Source of the DNA: Gemmatimonadota bacterium | Lineage (GTDB): Bacteria; Gemmatimonadota; Gemmatimonadetes; Gemmatimonadales; GWC2-71-9 | Assembly: GCA_003222035.1 (NCBI GenBank) | Contig: QHUS01000067.1 | Span: 1-59,811 of the forward strand | Reading direction: 5' to 3' | DNA length: 59,811 bases | Part shown: one piece after another, positions 1-7,585 of the stretch | How positions within the stretch are numbered: position 1 is the first letter of the stretch | Layout: each line of letters opens with the position of its first letter | Translations under genes and position numbers: made by a program | The notes under the pieces: generated by a model | Told to the model about the DNA's origin: nothing | Seen by the model: only the letters and a program-made list of their open reading frames with translations | Database searches by the model: none

Positions 1-1109
1 CCCTCCCCCTTCGCGTTCCCCTCCCGCCCCCGCTCGATCTTCCAGCGCGCGACGACCGCTCCGTCGCGCACCACGTGATACTGGTCGAAGTGCGCCACGG
101 TCAGGCACGAGTGGTTCGGCACGATCTCGAGCTGCGTCCCGACGGCGAAGCGACCGTCCAACGCGGCCGGCGACTCGCCGCGGATCAGGCCGTGTTCCTG
201 CGACAGTGTCGCGACTACGAGGTCCGGAGCCCCGCGCACCGCGCCCATCGCCTGCGGGCCCACGTGCGCGGGTCCCGTATCCTTGGACAGCGCGAGGGCT
301 CCAGCGTCCACGATAAAGTGCCCGGCGCCGGGCTGGTGTGACACGACGGTGGTGAGCACCGTCACCCCGACGTCTCCGGGCTCGCACGATCCGATGAGCA
401 CCATGGTGCGGTCGTAGAATACATAGTTGCCGGGTCGCGCTTCGGTGATACCCGAGAGGTCTTGCACGGCCACCATCGCCGGCGTCGATCCGATGCTCAC
501 CCCGCGCACCTCGAGTCCCACTTCACGCAGCCGGCCGGCGAACCCGACCATCACGCTCCGCTCCTGCTCCGCCACGCGGGCCGCCTCGGCCTTGTTCGTG
601 GTGCGGTAGGCGTGACCCGAGTGGCTCAAGATGCCGTCGAACACCAGTCCCTGCTCGGTCCCCAGCTCGGATGCAACCTTGAGCGCGTACGGGGACGCCG
701 GGTTGACGCCCGCGCGATGGTTGCCGCAGTCCACCTTCAGCCAGACGTGCAGGCCCGAGCCCGCCAGCACCCGGGCCGTGCGCTGATCGTCGACCACGAC
801 GCGGAGCGTCGCCCCGGTCTGCTCGGCGATGCGCCGCGCGGGGGCGACGTGGCTCGGATCGATGGGGAAGGCCCACGTGAGGTCGGTGACCCCGGCCCGG
901 GCGAATACCTCCGCCTCGACCAGCGTCGATACCGTGAGCCCCTGCGCGCCGTGCTCGAGTTGCTGGCGAGCGAGCTCCACACACTTGTGCGTCTTGGCGT
1001 GTGGCCGGAGTGCGACGCCGAGTCCCTTGGCGCGATCGGCCATCCGGCCGATGTTGCGCTCGACGACGTCGAGGTGGAGGAGCAGCGCCGGTGTCTCGAT
1101 GTCGTACAT
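1..1109 (-). CDS. D-threonine aldolase / D-serine dehydratase-like PLP enzyme (3' end outside window)
   Basis: The minus-strand reading frame opens at the ATG at 1109 and stays open to the left edge, so the C-terminus is probably cut off. The N-terminus has PHAKTHK with the expected PLP-binding lysine at about residue 39, as in the alanine-racemase-fold D-threonine aldolase/DSD1 family. Later QEHG and PNHSC motifs match the metal-binding region of DSD1-type enzymes. About 369 codons are visible, close to full family length. The family cleaves or dehydrates D-3-hydroxy amino acids in the cytoplasm using PLP and a divalent metal; which substrate is used cannot be told from sequence. The start codon directly follows the stop codon of the upstream M24 peptidase gene, so the two are probably co-transcribed. 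Confidence 0.85.
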   Translation of the reverse strand, partial: MYDIETPALLLHLDVVERNIGRMADRAKGLGVALRPHAKTHKCVELARQQLEHGAQGLTVSTLVEAEVFARAGVTDLTWAFPIDPSHVAPARRIAEQTGATLRVVVDDQRTARVLAGSGLHVWLKVDCGNHRAGVNPASPYALKVASELGTEQGLVFDGILSHSGHAYRTTNKAEAARVAEQERSVMVGFAGRLREVGLEVRGVSIGSTPAMVAVQDLSGITEARPGNYVFYDRTMVLIGSCEPGDVGVTVLTTVVSHQPGAGHFIVDAGALALSKDTGPAHVGPQAMGAVRGAPDLVVATLSQEHGLIRGESPAALDGRFAVGTQLEIVPNHSCLTVAHFDQYHVVRDGAVVARWKIERGREGNAKGE

Positions 1110-2465
1110 CTATCGCACCACGTGAAACTCTGTCTGCCGGCGCAACACCCACCGTATCTGTCCGTCCGAACCGAGGGCCGCGTCCTCCTCTTGCGCCGAC
1201 CGGACCGGCTGATTCCCCCACTCGGGGACGGGGGTGGTTGCCTGGAGCTCGATCGAGAACCAGCTGTCAGGGATCAGGCGCACGTCCCCGCGTCCGGGGA
1301 CGCCTTCCTGGTGGTCCCACAACCCGATCAGCGGGCCGGCGCCGTGGCCGCGCTCACCGATCGGGTGCGAGTAAATCGTGCCCGTGATGCCCGCCGCGCG
1401 CATTTGCGCCTGCGCCGCGGCGAGCACCTCATTGCCGGTGCGTCCCGGTTTCATCTCCGCCAGGAGGATGTCCTGCAGCCGGTTCGAGTTCTTGAGGGCC
1501 TGCCGCAGGCCCGCTGGAACGTCTCGCTCGCCGGGCCGCAGCACGTAGCCCATGTGCTGCGTGTCGGTGTTCAGGCCCAGGGCTGTGATCCCGAAGTCGC
1601 AGTGCAGGACGTCGCCGCGCTGGATCACGACCGCGCCCGAGTCGGACAGATCGGCGCCGCGCCGCTGCACGTCCACGTCGGTGTGGAACCACGTGCCGAA
1701 GCCGAGGTCGTTCACCCGTTGCCGCATCCACCACGCGACATCGTCCGTGGTCGTCTTGCCGGGCGTGATCACCCGATTCGAGAATGCCGTGTCGATCGTT
1801 CCCCACACGATCTGCATGAGGCGCTGGTAGACGGGCAGCATCGCGGGCGCCCGGATCTCCTGGTACTCGAGCGGCAGGTTCTCGGCGTGCACGATGCGCG
1901 CCCGATAGCGCTCCGGGAGGACGGCCTGCAACTGCTCCCATTCGCCCGCGGACAGCCCGTCCGAAAACGCGTGCGTCTGCGAGATGTCGACGGCGATCGA
2001 AGCCGGGTCGCGCTCTTCGATCACCCGGCGCAACAGGTCCCATTGCGCCTGTCCTACGAGCTCTGGACGGCGGCCGATCGACGGATCGATCGTCTCGCGC
2101 GCGTGGTAGGCCTCGTACAAGCCGCCTTGCGACGTGCCGCCGAGCGCCAGGCGTTCGCCGCCCTTGTCGGGCCCGCGGTCGAAGAACACGTAGATCGTCC
2201 GGCGGCGCGCGAAGAAGGTCGTAGCCGAAACGAGCGAGGAGAATACTGGATCCTCGTTGTACTCGCGCATCGGGATCACCCACATGGCGACATGGTTCTG
2301 TCGCATGAGCCGCGGCAGCACGGAGTCGAGCCGATAGCGGAGCCACGCTTGCTGCACCGCCGCCTGCTCGCGCAGCGTGCCGAGTGGGCGTTGCGGCGAT
2401 GCGGTCAGTGGCGAGTCAGGGGCTTGAAGGAGGGCGGTGGAGACGACGAGCGTGGCGAGCAGCAT
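1110..2465 (-). CDS. M24 family metallopeptidase (Xaa-Pro aminopeptidase-like), exported
   Basis: About 451 aa from the ATG at 2465, which begins a hydrophobic signal segment (MLLATLVVSTALLQ); the frame is open 17 codons further upstream, but that extension lacks signal-peptide character. The C-terminal half carries the M24 pita-bread metal ligands: Asp in HCDFG, Asp in NTDTQ, His in SHPIGERGHG, Glu in SIELQ, and a late Glu in an EED segment. The N-terminal half resembles the creatinase/prolidase N domain. The family hydrolyses Xaa-Pro bonds or related substrates; export suggests periplasmic peptide degradation. It is immediately followed by the PLP enzyme gene with no gap, which suggests a two-gene amino-acid or peptide catabolism unit. 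Substrate is unknown. Confidence 0.85.
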   Translation of the reverse strand: MLLATLVVSTALLQAPDSPLTASPQRPLGTLREQAAVQQAWLRYRLDSVLPRLMRQNHVAMWVIPMREYNEDPVFSSLVSATTFFARRRTIYVFFDRGPDKGGERLALGGTSQGGLYEAYHARETIDPSIGRRPELVGQAQWDLLRRVIEERDPASIAVDISQTHAFSDGLSAGEWEQLQAVLPERYRARIVHAENLPLEYQEIRAPAMLPVYQRLMQIVWGTIDTAFSNRVITPGKTTTDDVAWWMRQRVNDLGFGTWFHTDVDVQRRGADLSDSGAVVIQRGDVLHCDFGITALGLNTDTQHMGYVLRPGERDVPAGLRQALKNSNRLQDILLAEMKPGRTGNEVLAAAQAQMRAAGITGTIYSHPIGERGHGAGPLIGLWDHQEGVPGRGDVRLIPDSWFSIELQATTPVPEWGNQPVRSAQEEDAALGSDGQIRWVLRRQTEFHVVR

Positions 2466-2546
2466 GTCGGTTACAACTCTCCCGTTTGTGGTTCCGGTGT
2501 GATCAACCTCCTCCAACCTCCAGCACCCTCCACAGCCTGCGGGCTC

Positions 2547-2942
2547 TCAGTCGAGCCGGCGGCCGGTCACCTCGATGCGACGGTACCGCTCGATGCGGCC
2601 CGACCCTCCCACGAATGCGGAGGCGAACCAGCTCGTGAGGCCCACCACAATGGAGCCGAGGATCGCCGCTCCGAGGCCGGCCAGCGTGAAGCCGGGCATG
2701 AGCCAGGCTACGAGCGCGAGCGAGATCCCGTTGACGACCAAAATAAAGAGCCCCAGCGTGAGCACCGTCAGGGGTAGCGTGAGAATCAGAATGATCGGTC
2801 GGATCACGGCGTTCACGATGCCGAGCAGCAGCGCCGCGACGAGGAGGTTGCCCCAGCCGTCGATCCGGACGCCCGGAACGATGGTCGCGGCCGCCCACAG
2901 GCCGAGCGCGGTGATGGCGACGCGGAAAAAGAATCCCTTCAT
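2547..2942 (-). CDS. phage-holin-family / YvlD-like small membrane protein
   Basis: 131 aa with four hydrophobic segments (about residues 5-25, 30-50, 55-80 and 85-108) and a polar C-terminal tail. The pattern GWGNLL-ALLLGIVNAVIRPI-LTLPLTVLTLGLF-VNG matches the Phage_holin_4_2 (YvlD) family, usually 110-130 aa. Members are widespread chromosomal inner-membrane proteins; despite the name they are not evidence for a prophage, and their molecular role is unsettled. It sits between the M24 peptidase and two small lipoprotein genes on the same strand. Confidence 0.85.
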   Translation of the reverse strand: MKGFFFRVAITALGLWAAATIVPGVRIDGWGNLLVAALLLGIVNAVIRPIILILTLPLTVLTLGLFILVVNGISLALVAWLMPGFTLAGLGAAILGSIVVGLTSWFASAFVGGSGRIERYRRIEVTGRRLD

Positions 2943-2957
2943 GGCCCGAACAAGATA

Positions 2958-3446
2958 CTAGCGCGGCCGCTGGGCCGCGCGACCGGCCACGAACCGCGCG
3001 GTCACGCCGGGACGCACCTGCACGCCCAACCGCTCGTCGAACAGGACCGCGCCCACGAGCGAATCGCCCACGCGGGTCGCGCCGATACCCGCAAACGGAC
3101 CCAGGTCGGCGGGCCATCCGTAAATCAGCGCTTGCTCCCCGGAGCCGTACCACGTCACGGCAAGCGTTTCCGCCCGGGGCACGGCGAACACAAGGACGCC
3201 GCGGAAGTGGCAGGTCCGGCCCACCACGACGCGCGACGTATCCAGCGTGAGGTCGGTGAGCCTGAACCTATCGCCCAGCTCCGGTAGGGTGAGGGTGTCG
3301 CCCCGCGTGACGACCCAGTGACCGACGTAGCGCTGGGAGAACCGGGCGCGGAGGTACATGTCCGATGACGAGCACGGATTCGCGGGCTCGCACGCGAGGA
3401 GCGAGCCGAGCGTGCCGAGCGCCGCCAGGGTCGAGCCTCTCCTCAC
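2958..3446 (-). CDS. hypothetical lipoprotein
   Basis: 162 aa. The N-terminus (MRRGSTLAALGTLGSLLAC) is a lipoprotein signal peptide with lipobox LLAC, so the mature protein is probably membrane-anchored from Cys19. The rest is beta-rich with no motif I recognise. Its start overlaps the stop of the upstream small lipoprotein gene by four bases (ATGA), implying translational coupling. It could be a small accessory envelope protein; no function can be assigned. Confidence 0.7.
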   Translation of the reverse strand: MRRGSTLAALGTLGSLLACEPANPCSSSDMYLRARFSQRYVGHWVVTRGDTLTLPELGDRFRLTDLTLDTSRVVVGRTCHFRGVLVFAVPRAETLAVTWYGSGEQALIYGWPADLGPFAGIGATRVGDSLVGAVLFDERLGVQVRPGVTARFVAGRAAQRPR

Positions 3447-3664
3447 GGAGAGACGCTGTCCGTGGCGCGAATGCGGGCGTTGGTGGAGTCGGCGGCCCGC
3501 TGCGCCCTCCCGACGTTCGCCGCGCCAGGGATCCGGGACTGGGCGAGGATCGAGTCGCGCTGCCGTTCGGTGAGCGAGTCGCCAGCGGCGGCCGAGTCAC
3601 GGGACTTGCCGCCGGAACAGGCGACGCTGACGACGACGGCGATGCACAGAGCGGCCGCGCGCAT
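3443..3664 (-). CDS. small hypothetical lipoprotein
   Basis: About 73 aa from the ATG at 3664. The frame is open for 19 codons further upstream, but the internal start begins a clean signal peptide, MRAAALCIAVVVSVAC, with lipobox-like SVAC. The mature part is short, Ser/Asp/Arg/Ala-rich and probably disordered (GDSLTERQRDSILAQSR). It overlaps the downstream lipoprotein gene by four bases. It is divergent from the cyclase-family gene across about 90 bp that contain an 8-bp inverted repeat. Confidence 0.6.
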   Translation of the reverse strand: MRAAALCIAVVVSVACSGGKSRDSAAAGDSLTERQRDSILAQSRIPGAANVGRAQRAADSTNARIRATDSVSP

Positions 3665-3709
3665 GGGGCCTCCAATGAATGGTGGCGGGACGGGACCGAG
3701 ACGTAATAT

Positions 3710-3737
3710 GTAGGGGCACAAGATGCTGCGCCCCTAC
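3710..3737. repeat. inverted repeat in divergent intergenic region
   Basis: GTAGGGGC (3710-3717) and GCCCCTAC (3730-3737) form a perfect 8-bp dyad with a 12-bp spacer, between the divergently transcribed small lipoprotein and the cyclase-family gene. It could be an operator or a 5'-UTR hairpin just before the GGAGG at 3744-3748. No T-run follows, so it is not a terminator. Confidence 0.5.
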
Positions 3738-3755
3738 CTACCCGGAGGCTCGTTC

Positions 3756-4565
3756 GTGAAGCGTGCGCGTATCCTCGTGGCCCTCACGTTGGTCGGCTGC
3801 ACCCGATCCAGCTCATCCCTCACCGATGCGCTGTCGCGCGCCACGTGGGTGGATCTGACCTATGCGTTCGACTCGACGACCATCTATTGGCCGACGGCAA
3901 AGCCGTTCCGGCTCGAGGTCGTTTCGGCCCAGCGCACCAGCGGTGGCTACTACTACGCCGCAAACAACTTCGCGGCGGCGGAGCACGGTGGCACGCACCT
4001 CGATGCACCCGTGCACTTCGCAGAAGGCCGGCATACCACCGATCAGATCCCGCTCACCCAGCTCACGGGGCCGGCGGTCGTCGTCGACGTGAGTCGACCG
4101 GTGGCGGCGGATCGGGACTACCGCGTCGCGCCGACGGACTTCGAAGCGTGGGAGCGCACGCACACCCGCGTTCCCGAGGGCGCGATCGTGCTGGTCCGTA
4201 CCGGCTGGGGAAGCCGCTGGCCCGATCGCGACCGTTACCTCGGGACCATCAAGACCGGGGCGGCAGCGGTTCCTGAGCTCCACTTCCCCGGACTGCATCC
4301 CGACGCGGCCCGCTGGCTGGTGGCGCGGAAGGTGCACGCCGTGGGGATCGACACGCCCAGCATCGACTACGGGCAGTCGGCGACCTTCGACACGCACCAG
4401 ATCCTGTTCGCTGCCGACATCCCGGCGTTCGAGAACGTGGCGCACCTCTCGGCTGTCCCCGCGACCGGCGCGTTCGTGATCGCGTTGCCGATGATGATCC
4501 GCGGCGGGAGCGGCGGGCCGCTGCGTCTCGTCGCGGTCCTGCCCGAAGGCACCGTGCCTGAATAG
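3756..4565 (+). CDS. cyclase family protein (kynurenine-formamidase-like), exported lipoprotein
   Basis: About 269 aa. I place the start at the GTG at 3756 because GGAGG at 3744-3748 lies seven bases upstream and VKRARILVALTLVGC then forms a lipoprotein signal peptide; an ATG at 3723 is in frame but poorly placed. The family metal-binding motif is present as EHGGTHLDAPVHF (HxGTHxDxPxH). Cyclase-fold enzymes (PF04199) hydrolyse N-formylkynurenine or cyclic amides with a bound metal; this one appears to act outside the cytoplasm and its substrate is unknown. Its stop lies four bases from the stop of the convergent DUF2784 gene. Confidence 0.88.
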   Translation: MKRARILVALTLVGCTRSSSSLTDALSRATWVDLTYAFDSTTIYWPTAKPFRLEVVSAQRTSGGYYYAANNFAAAEHGGTHLDAPVHFAEGRHTTDQIPLTQLTGPAVVVDVSRPVAADRDYRVAPTDFEAWERTHTRVPEGAIVLVRTGWGSRWPDRDRYLGTIKTGAAAVPELHFPGLHPDAARWLVARKVHAVGIDTPSIDYGQSATFDTHQILFAADIPAFENVAHLSAVPATGAFVIALPMMIRGGSGGPLRLVAVLPEGTVPE

Positions 4566-4569
4566 CGGC

Positions 4570-4932
4570 TTATCTCTTGCGCAACAGCAGGCCGTAGGCG
4601 ACGAGATTCACCGCGAGCACCAGAGTCCCGAGCACCGCTTGCGTGGGTCGGGCGAGGCCCGCCGGGTAGAGGGTGGGAATGATATAGTGCTCGATGAACC
4701 CGCCGCGGTAACCCTCGAGCCCCGCGCGAGCCCGCAGCGCGTTCTCGAGCGGCGTGAGCGGGCAAATCCACCCCGCGTATTCAATGGCGACGCCCCACAC
4801 GGCGCACGGCACGTGAAGCCACACCATCCAGCGCCACCGCCCGGTGAGGAACCCACCCAGCACGACGAACACCACGAACGCGACGTGCACCAGCACCACG
4901 GCGTCGGCGAGCACCCGGTAGACCACCTTCAA
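4570..4932 (-). CDS. DUF2784 family membrane protein
   Basis: 120 aa with hydrophobic segments at about residues 7-28, 35-55 and 98-117. The signature CPLTPLEN followed by GYRGGFIEHY and a P-LYP motif is typical of DUF2784, a small multi-pass inner-membrane family of unknown function and about this length. Transcribed convergently with the cyclase-family gene. Confidence 0.9.
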   Translation of the reverse strand: MKVVYRVLADAVVLVHVAFVVFVVLGGFLTGRWRWMVWLHVPCAVWGVAIEYAGWICPLTPLENALRARAGLEGYRGGFIEHYIIPTLYPAGLARPTQAVLGTLVLAVNLVAYGLLLRKR

Positions 4933-4956
4933 GCCTCGTTATCCTGCAGCGCGGAT

Positions 4957-6117
4957 TCAGGCACCCATCAGGTTCTCGCACGGAGCGAACATACTCTGGA
5001 TCGCGGCCGCGATGGTGTCCGGCAGCGGATACAGATATGTGAAGGCCACCAGCTCCACGTCCGAGAGCTTGGTGCCGTCCGCGTGCCGGACGTCAAGGGC
5101 CTGATTCGTGCCCGAGAAACGAGCCCAGAGCTCACCGTTCACGTCGATCGCCAGGTTTACCGTCACGGTCTGGGGCGACGCGACGATGCTGAGGCTGCCA
5201 TGCTCCGATACTTTTTGCGTGCCGCGCGTGAAACTGAAATCGGTGAGCGTGACGTCAATCTCGTTGGCATTGGGGGTTGCGATGGTCTCGTGCAGCTCGA
5301 TGTGAATGGCTGGATTGTCCAGGTCCCACGTGGCGTCGATCTGGCCATCCGGGTTGTCCGTGTCGACGTTCGTCACCGCGAACGTGGCATTGAAGGTCAA
5401 CGTGCGCGTCAGGTCGGTCACAAAGCCCGCGGCCGTGGCCGTGAAGGCGGTCGGCGGAGACCCCGTAACGCTGCCGCTCACTGTGTAATCCACGTAAGTG
5501 GCGCCCGGGGTGGCCGGCGAGCTGGCCGCGACGATGACGTGTAGCTTGTTCACCGCCGGCGCCGTCGTGCTCTCGTCCACGAGGTCCGCATAGCCGACCA
5601 CCGTGAGCGGGCCTTCGATGATCTTCCCGTCGGGATACACGTCGTACAGAATGATCCGCACGCGGTCGGAGGGCGCCGTCGGTGTGTAGGATGCGTTCTC
5701 GATGTAGGCGTGGGTCGCGACGTCCCAGGTGAACGTCTGTCCCAGGAGCGCGGGCGGCACGACGCTCCTGCTGATTCCGCTCGCGAGTCTCGCCGCGCTG
5801 CTCCGCAGTGCCGCAAAGCGCGCCGCGGCGTTCGCGTACGGCGCGTCGCTCGTGCTCGGCGACACGATCGGGGCGGCGCGGAGCAGCGCACCCGCCCGCG
5901 TGGGTGCCGCCGCCGGAGAGCCGGATGCGGCGCTCATGGCACTGAAGCTTTGGAACGGCGAGGACGCGAGTACGCCGGCGACCGTCGCCAGGTCGTTGCT
6001 GAGGCCCTGGGGATCGGGCAGCTGCGTCTGCGGGGCTGTACCGCTGTTGCAGCCCGCCAGGACGAAGGCAGCGGCGACTGCCAGCCCACCCAGGCACTGA
6101 CGACGATGAAATGGCAT
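4957..6117 (-). CDS. tandem lipoprotein paralogue 1
   Basis: About 386 aa from the ATG at 6117, chosen because GGAGGAG lies just upstream and the protein then begins with a lipoprotein signal ending in FVLAGC; the frame is open 58 codons further but that part looks non-coding. The body is beta-rich and shares distinctive segments with the two neighbours: PPALLGQTFTWD, RVRIILYDVYPDG, VGYADLVDEST and a C-terminal domain with repeated beta-hairpins. No catalytic motif is recognised. This copy is closest to the third (7586-8749); the middle copy is more divergent. Probably a surface or periplasmic lipoprotein. Confidence 0.75.
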   Translation of the reverse strand: MPFHRRQCLGGLAVAAAFVLAGCNSGTAPQTQLPDPQGLSNDLATVAGVLASSPFQSFSAMSAASGSPAAAPTRAGALLRAAPIVSPSTSDAPYANAAARFAALRSSAARLASGISRSVVPPALLGQTFTWDVATHAYIENASYTPTAPSDRVRIILYDVYPDGKIIEGPLTVVGYADLVDESTTAPAVNKLHVIVAASSPATPGATYVDYTVSGSVTGSPPTAFTATAAGFVTDLTRTLTFNATFAVTNVDTDNPDGQIDATWDLDNPAIHIELHETIATPNANEIDVTLTDFSFTRGTQKVSEHGSLSIVASPQTVTVNLAIDVNGELWARFSGTNQALDVRHADGTKLSDVELVAFTYLYPLPDTIAAAIQSMFAPCENLMGA

Positions 6118-6193
6118 CCTGCTCCTCCGATGCGAGGCGTGAATCCGTGAAGGGGGGGCGGGGACACCTGATCCTCGGGCCTCCAGCCAGAGT

Positions 6194-6225
6194 GCAACGT
6201 ACTCCGCTCGGTGCGGTTCGGACAG
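6194..6225 (-). promoter_or_regulatory. ECF-sigma-like promoter candidate of lipoprotein paralogue 1
   Basis: On the minus strand this 32-mer contains CTGTCCGAAC then 16 bases then CGTT. By eye it matches 26 of 32 positions of the element before paralogue 3 at 8790-8821. GAAC with a CGT about 16 bases later resembles ECF sigma promoters. It lies about 76 bp before the start codon. No transcript data; candidate only. Confidence 0.4.
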
Positions 6226-6249
6226 GGCGCAGCGCACGGTCAAAGCAAT

Positions 6250-6276
6250 CCCCCGCCGGCCAGGGGCCGGCGGGGG
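6250..6276 (-). terminator. strong hairpin after lipoprotein paralogue 2
   Basis: CCCCCGCCGGCC (6250-6261) and its perfect complement (6265-6276) form a 12-bp stem with a 3-base loop, 26 bp beyond the stop codon at 6302. On the minus strand it is followed by ATTGCTTTG, a weak T-rich tail. Reads as the terminator of paralogue 2, separating it from paralogue 1. Confidence 0.75.
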
Positions 6277-6301
6277 ACGAGAGATCAGCAACGCGCGGTG
6301 G

Positions 6302-7399
6302 TCAGACGCCCGCGGAACCGGCCGGCGCGAACAGCTCGTCGAAGCGCTCCAGTGTCGTCCCGACGGCGTCGAGAATCGCGCTCAGCGCCGTGAGGTCGTC
6401 GGCCGTGAGCTCCTGCCCACCGCCCCCCGTGTAAGTCCGCGAGTCGTTCGTCTCGGTGATCGTGGCGTAGATACCGCCGTTCACACCCACGGTGACCGTC
6501 CCGGACGCGTTACCCGTGGTGGCGTCCAGAGTAGTGGTTCCCCGTACCGTCACGACTTCGGTTCCGAACTGCAGGCGGAAGTCGATGGCGAGCCGCAGCG
6601 TGTTCTGGTCGGGCGCCGACAAGGTGATTCTCAGGCGCACGTGCGCGTCATCGGCGTTCACATCGAACCGGATGTCGACCGTGATGCGGCTGGCGGTGGC
6701 GGTGAGGGCGACGTTGAAGTCCAACCGATGAGTGCCATCTGTGATGAACCCGACGACTGCTGCACTCCCCGACGTGGCGCCCGCCGTGACGCTGACCCGG
6801 TAGTCCAGGTACGTGATCGGAGACCCGGTCGTCGTGCCCACCACGAGCAGATGCAGCGCGTCGGTGCTGCCGCTGCTCTCATCGATCAGGTCCGCGTAGC
6901 CGATTTCCTGTGCGGTGATCGGAACGCCCCCGCCGTCGAGCGCGTAGAGGATGAACCGCACGCCCGTGGGCGGCGCGCCTGCCCGCCCCAGGTCGGCGTA
7001 CGTCGTGCCGTTCCACTCGTAGGTGACGCCGAGGACGCTAGGCGGCAATACGGATGCGCTCACCGCGCCAGACGGGACGAGCGCCGCGGCCAGCGAAGCG
7101 GCTGCGAGGCGACTCTCTTCGGGCGAAAGCGCCCGGCGGCTTACCAGGGTGGGTTGCGCGGCGCGCAGCACCGTCCGCAGCGGCGCCAACGCCCCCGCGG
7201 CCGCGGGCGAGTACGTGGCGGCATACGTGAAGCTCTGGAAGGTCGGGGAGCTGAAGCTGGCGTCGAGCGCCTGGATGCTCGCGGCCGTTGCCATCGGGTC
7301 GGCCGGCTTGGCCGGTCCGAGCGTGTCGTCACCGCACGCGCCGAGGGCAAGGGTGGCGATCGTGACGTGCCAAAGGGTGGGACGGAAACTGGCGGGCAT
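6302..7399 (-). CDS. tandem lipoprotein paralogue 2 (divergent copy)
   Basis: About 365 aa from the ATG at 7399, preceded by GGAGGAG; signal peptide ends in TLALGAC. It shares the family skeleton with its neighbours (PPSVLGVTYEW, VRFILYALDGGG, IGYADLIDESSG, LDYRVSVT) but the C-terminal half is more diverged, and an NSRTYTGGGGQ loop near the end is specific to it. No known domain recognised. Its own terminator and upstream region suggest an independent transcription unit. Confidence 0.75.
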   Translation of the reverse strand: MPASFRPTLWHVTIATLALGACGDDTLGPAKPADPMATAASIQALDASFSSPTFQSFTYAATYSPAAAGALAPLRTVLRAAQPTLVSRRALSPEESRLAAASLAAALVPSGAVSASVLPPSVLGVTYEWNGTTYADLGRAGAPPTGVRFILYALDGGGVPITAQEIGYADLIDESSGSTDALHLLVVGTTTGSPITYLDYRVSVTAGATSGSAAVVGFITDGTHRLDFNVALTATASRITVDIRFDVNADDAHVRLRITLSAPDQNTLRLAIDFRLQFGTEVVTVRGTTTLDATTGNASGTVTVGVNGGIYATITETNDSRTYTGGGGQELTADDLTALSAILDAVGTTLERFDELFAPAGSAGV

Positions 7400-7463
7400 G
7401 GGGCTCCTCCGAGATGAGGGCACGACGGGGCTGTGCGGGCGGGCATGAGCCCCGCTCCAGGTT

Positions 7464-7495
7464 GGAACGTACGCCCGACGCATCCGGCGCGACCG
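7464..7495 (-). promoter_or_regulatory. partial copy of the shared upstream element, lipoprotein paralogue 2
   Basis: The minus strand has GTACGTTCC in the position equivalent to the GTACGTTGC of the elements before paralogues 1 and 3, but the CTGTCCGA part is not conserved. It may be a diverged promoter or chance similarity. Confidence 0.25.
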
Positions 7496-7519
7496 TGACG
7501 GAGCGCACGCTATGAGACG

Positions 7520-7550
7520 AAAACCCTCCCGGACGATGGTCCGAGGGGGG
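7520..7550 (-). terminator. rho-independent terminator after lipoprotein paralogue 3
   Basis: On the minus strand a stem CCCTCGGAC-CATC-GTCCGGGAGGG is followed by TTTTCGTC, about 35 bp beyond the stop codon at 7586. The stem has one bulge. Fits an intrinsic terminator. Confidence 0.7.
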
Positions 7551-7585
7551 CCGGGGGGGGGCAGTGGGCGACCCGGGGTGCGTGC

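Noticed and set aside
462-2777. Long plus-strand frame (771 codons)
   Set aside because: It runs antisense over the PLP enzyme and M24 peptidase genes, which have clear motifs; its translation is Arg/His-rich and domain-free, the usual high-GC shadow.
2547-2942. Holin-family gene as a sign of a prophage
   Set aside because: The YvlD-like family is chromosomal in many bacteria, and there are no other phage genes or attachment sites nearby.
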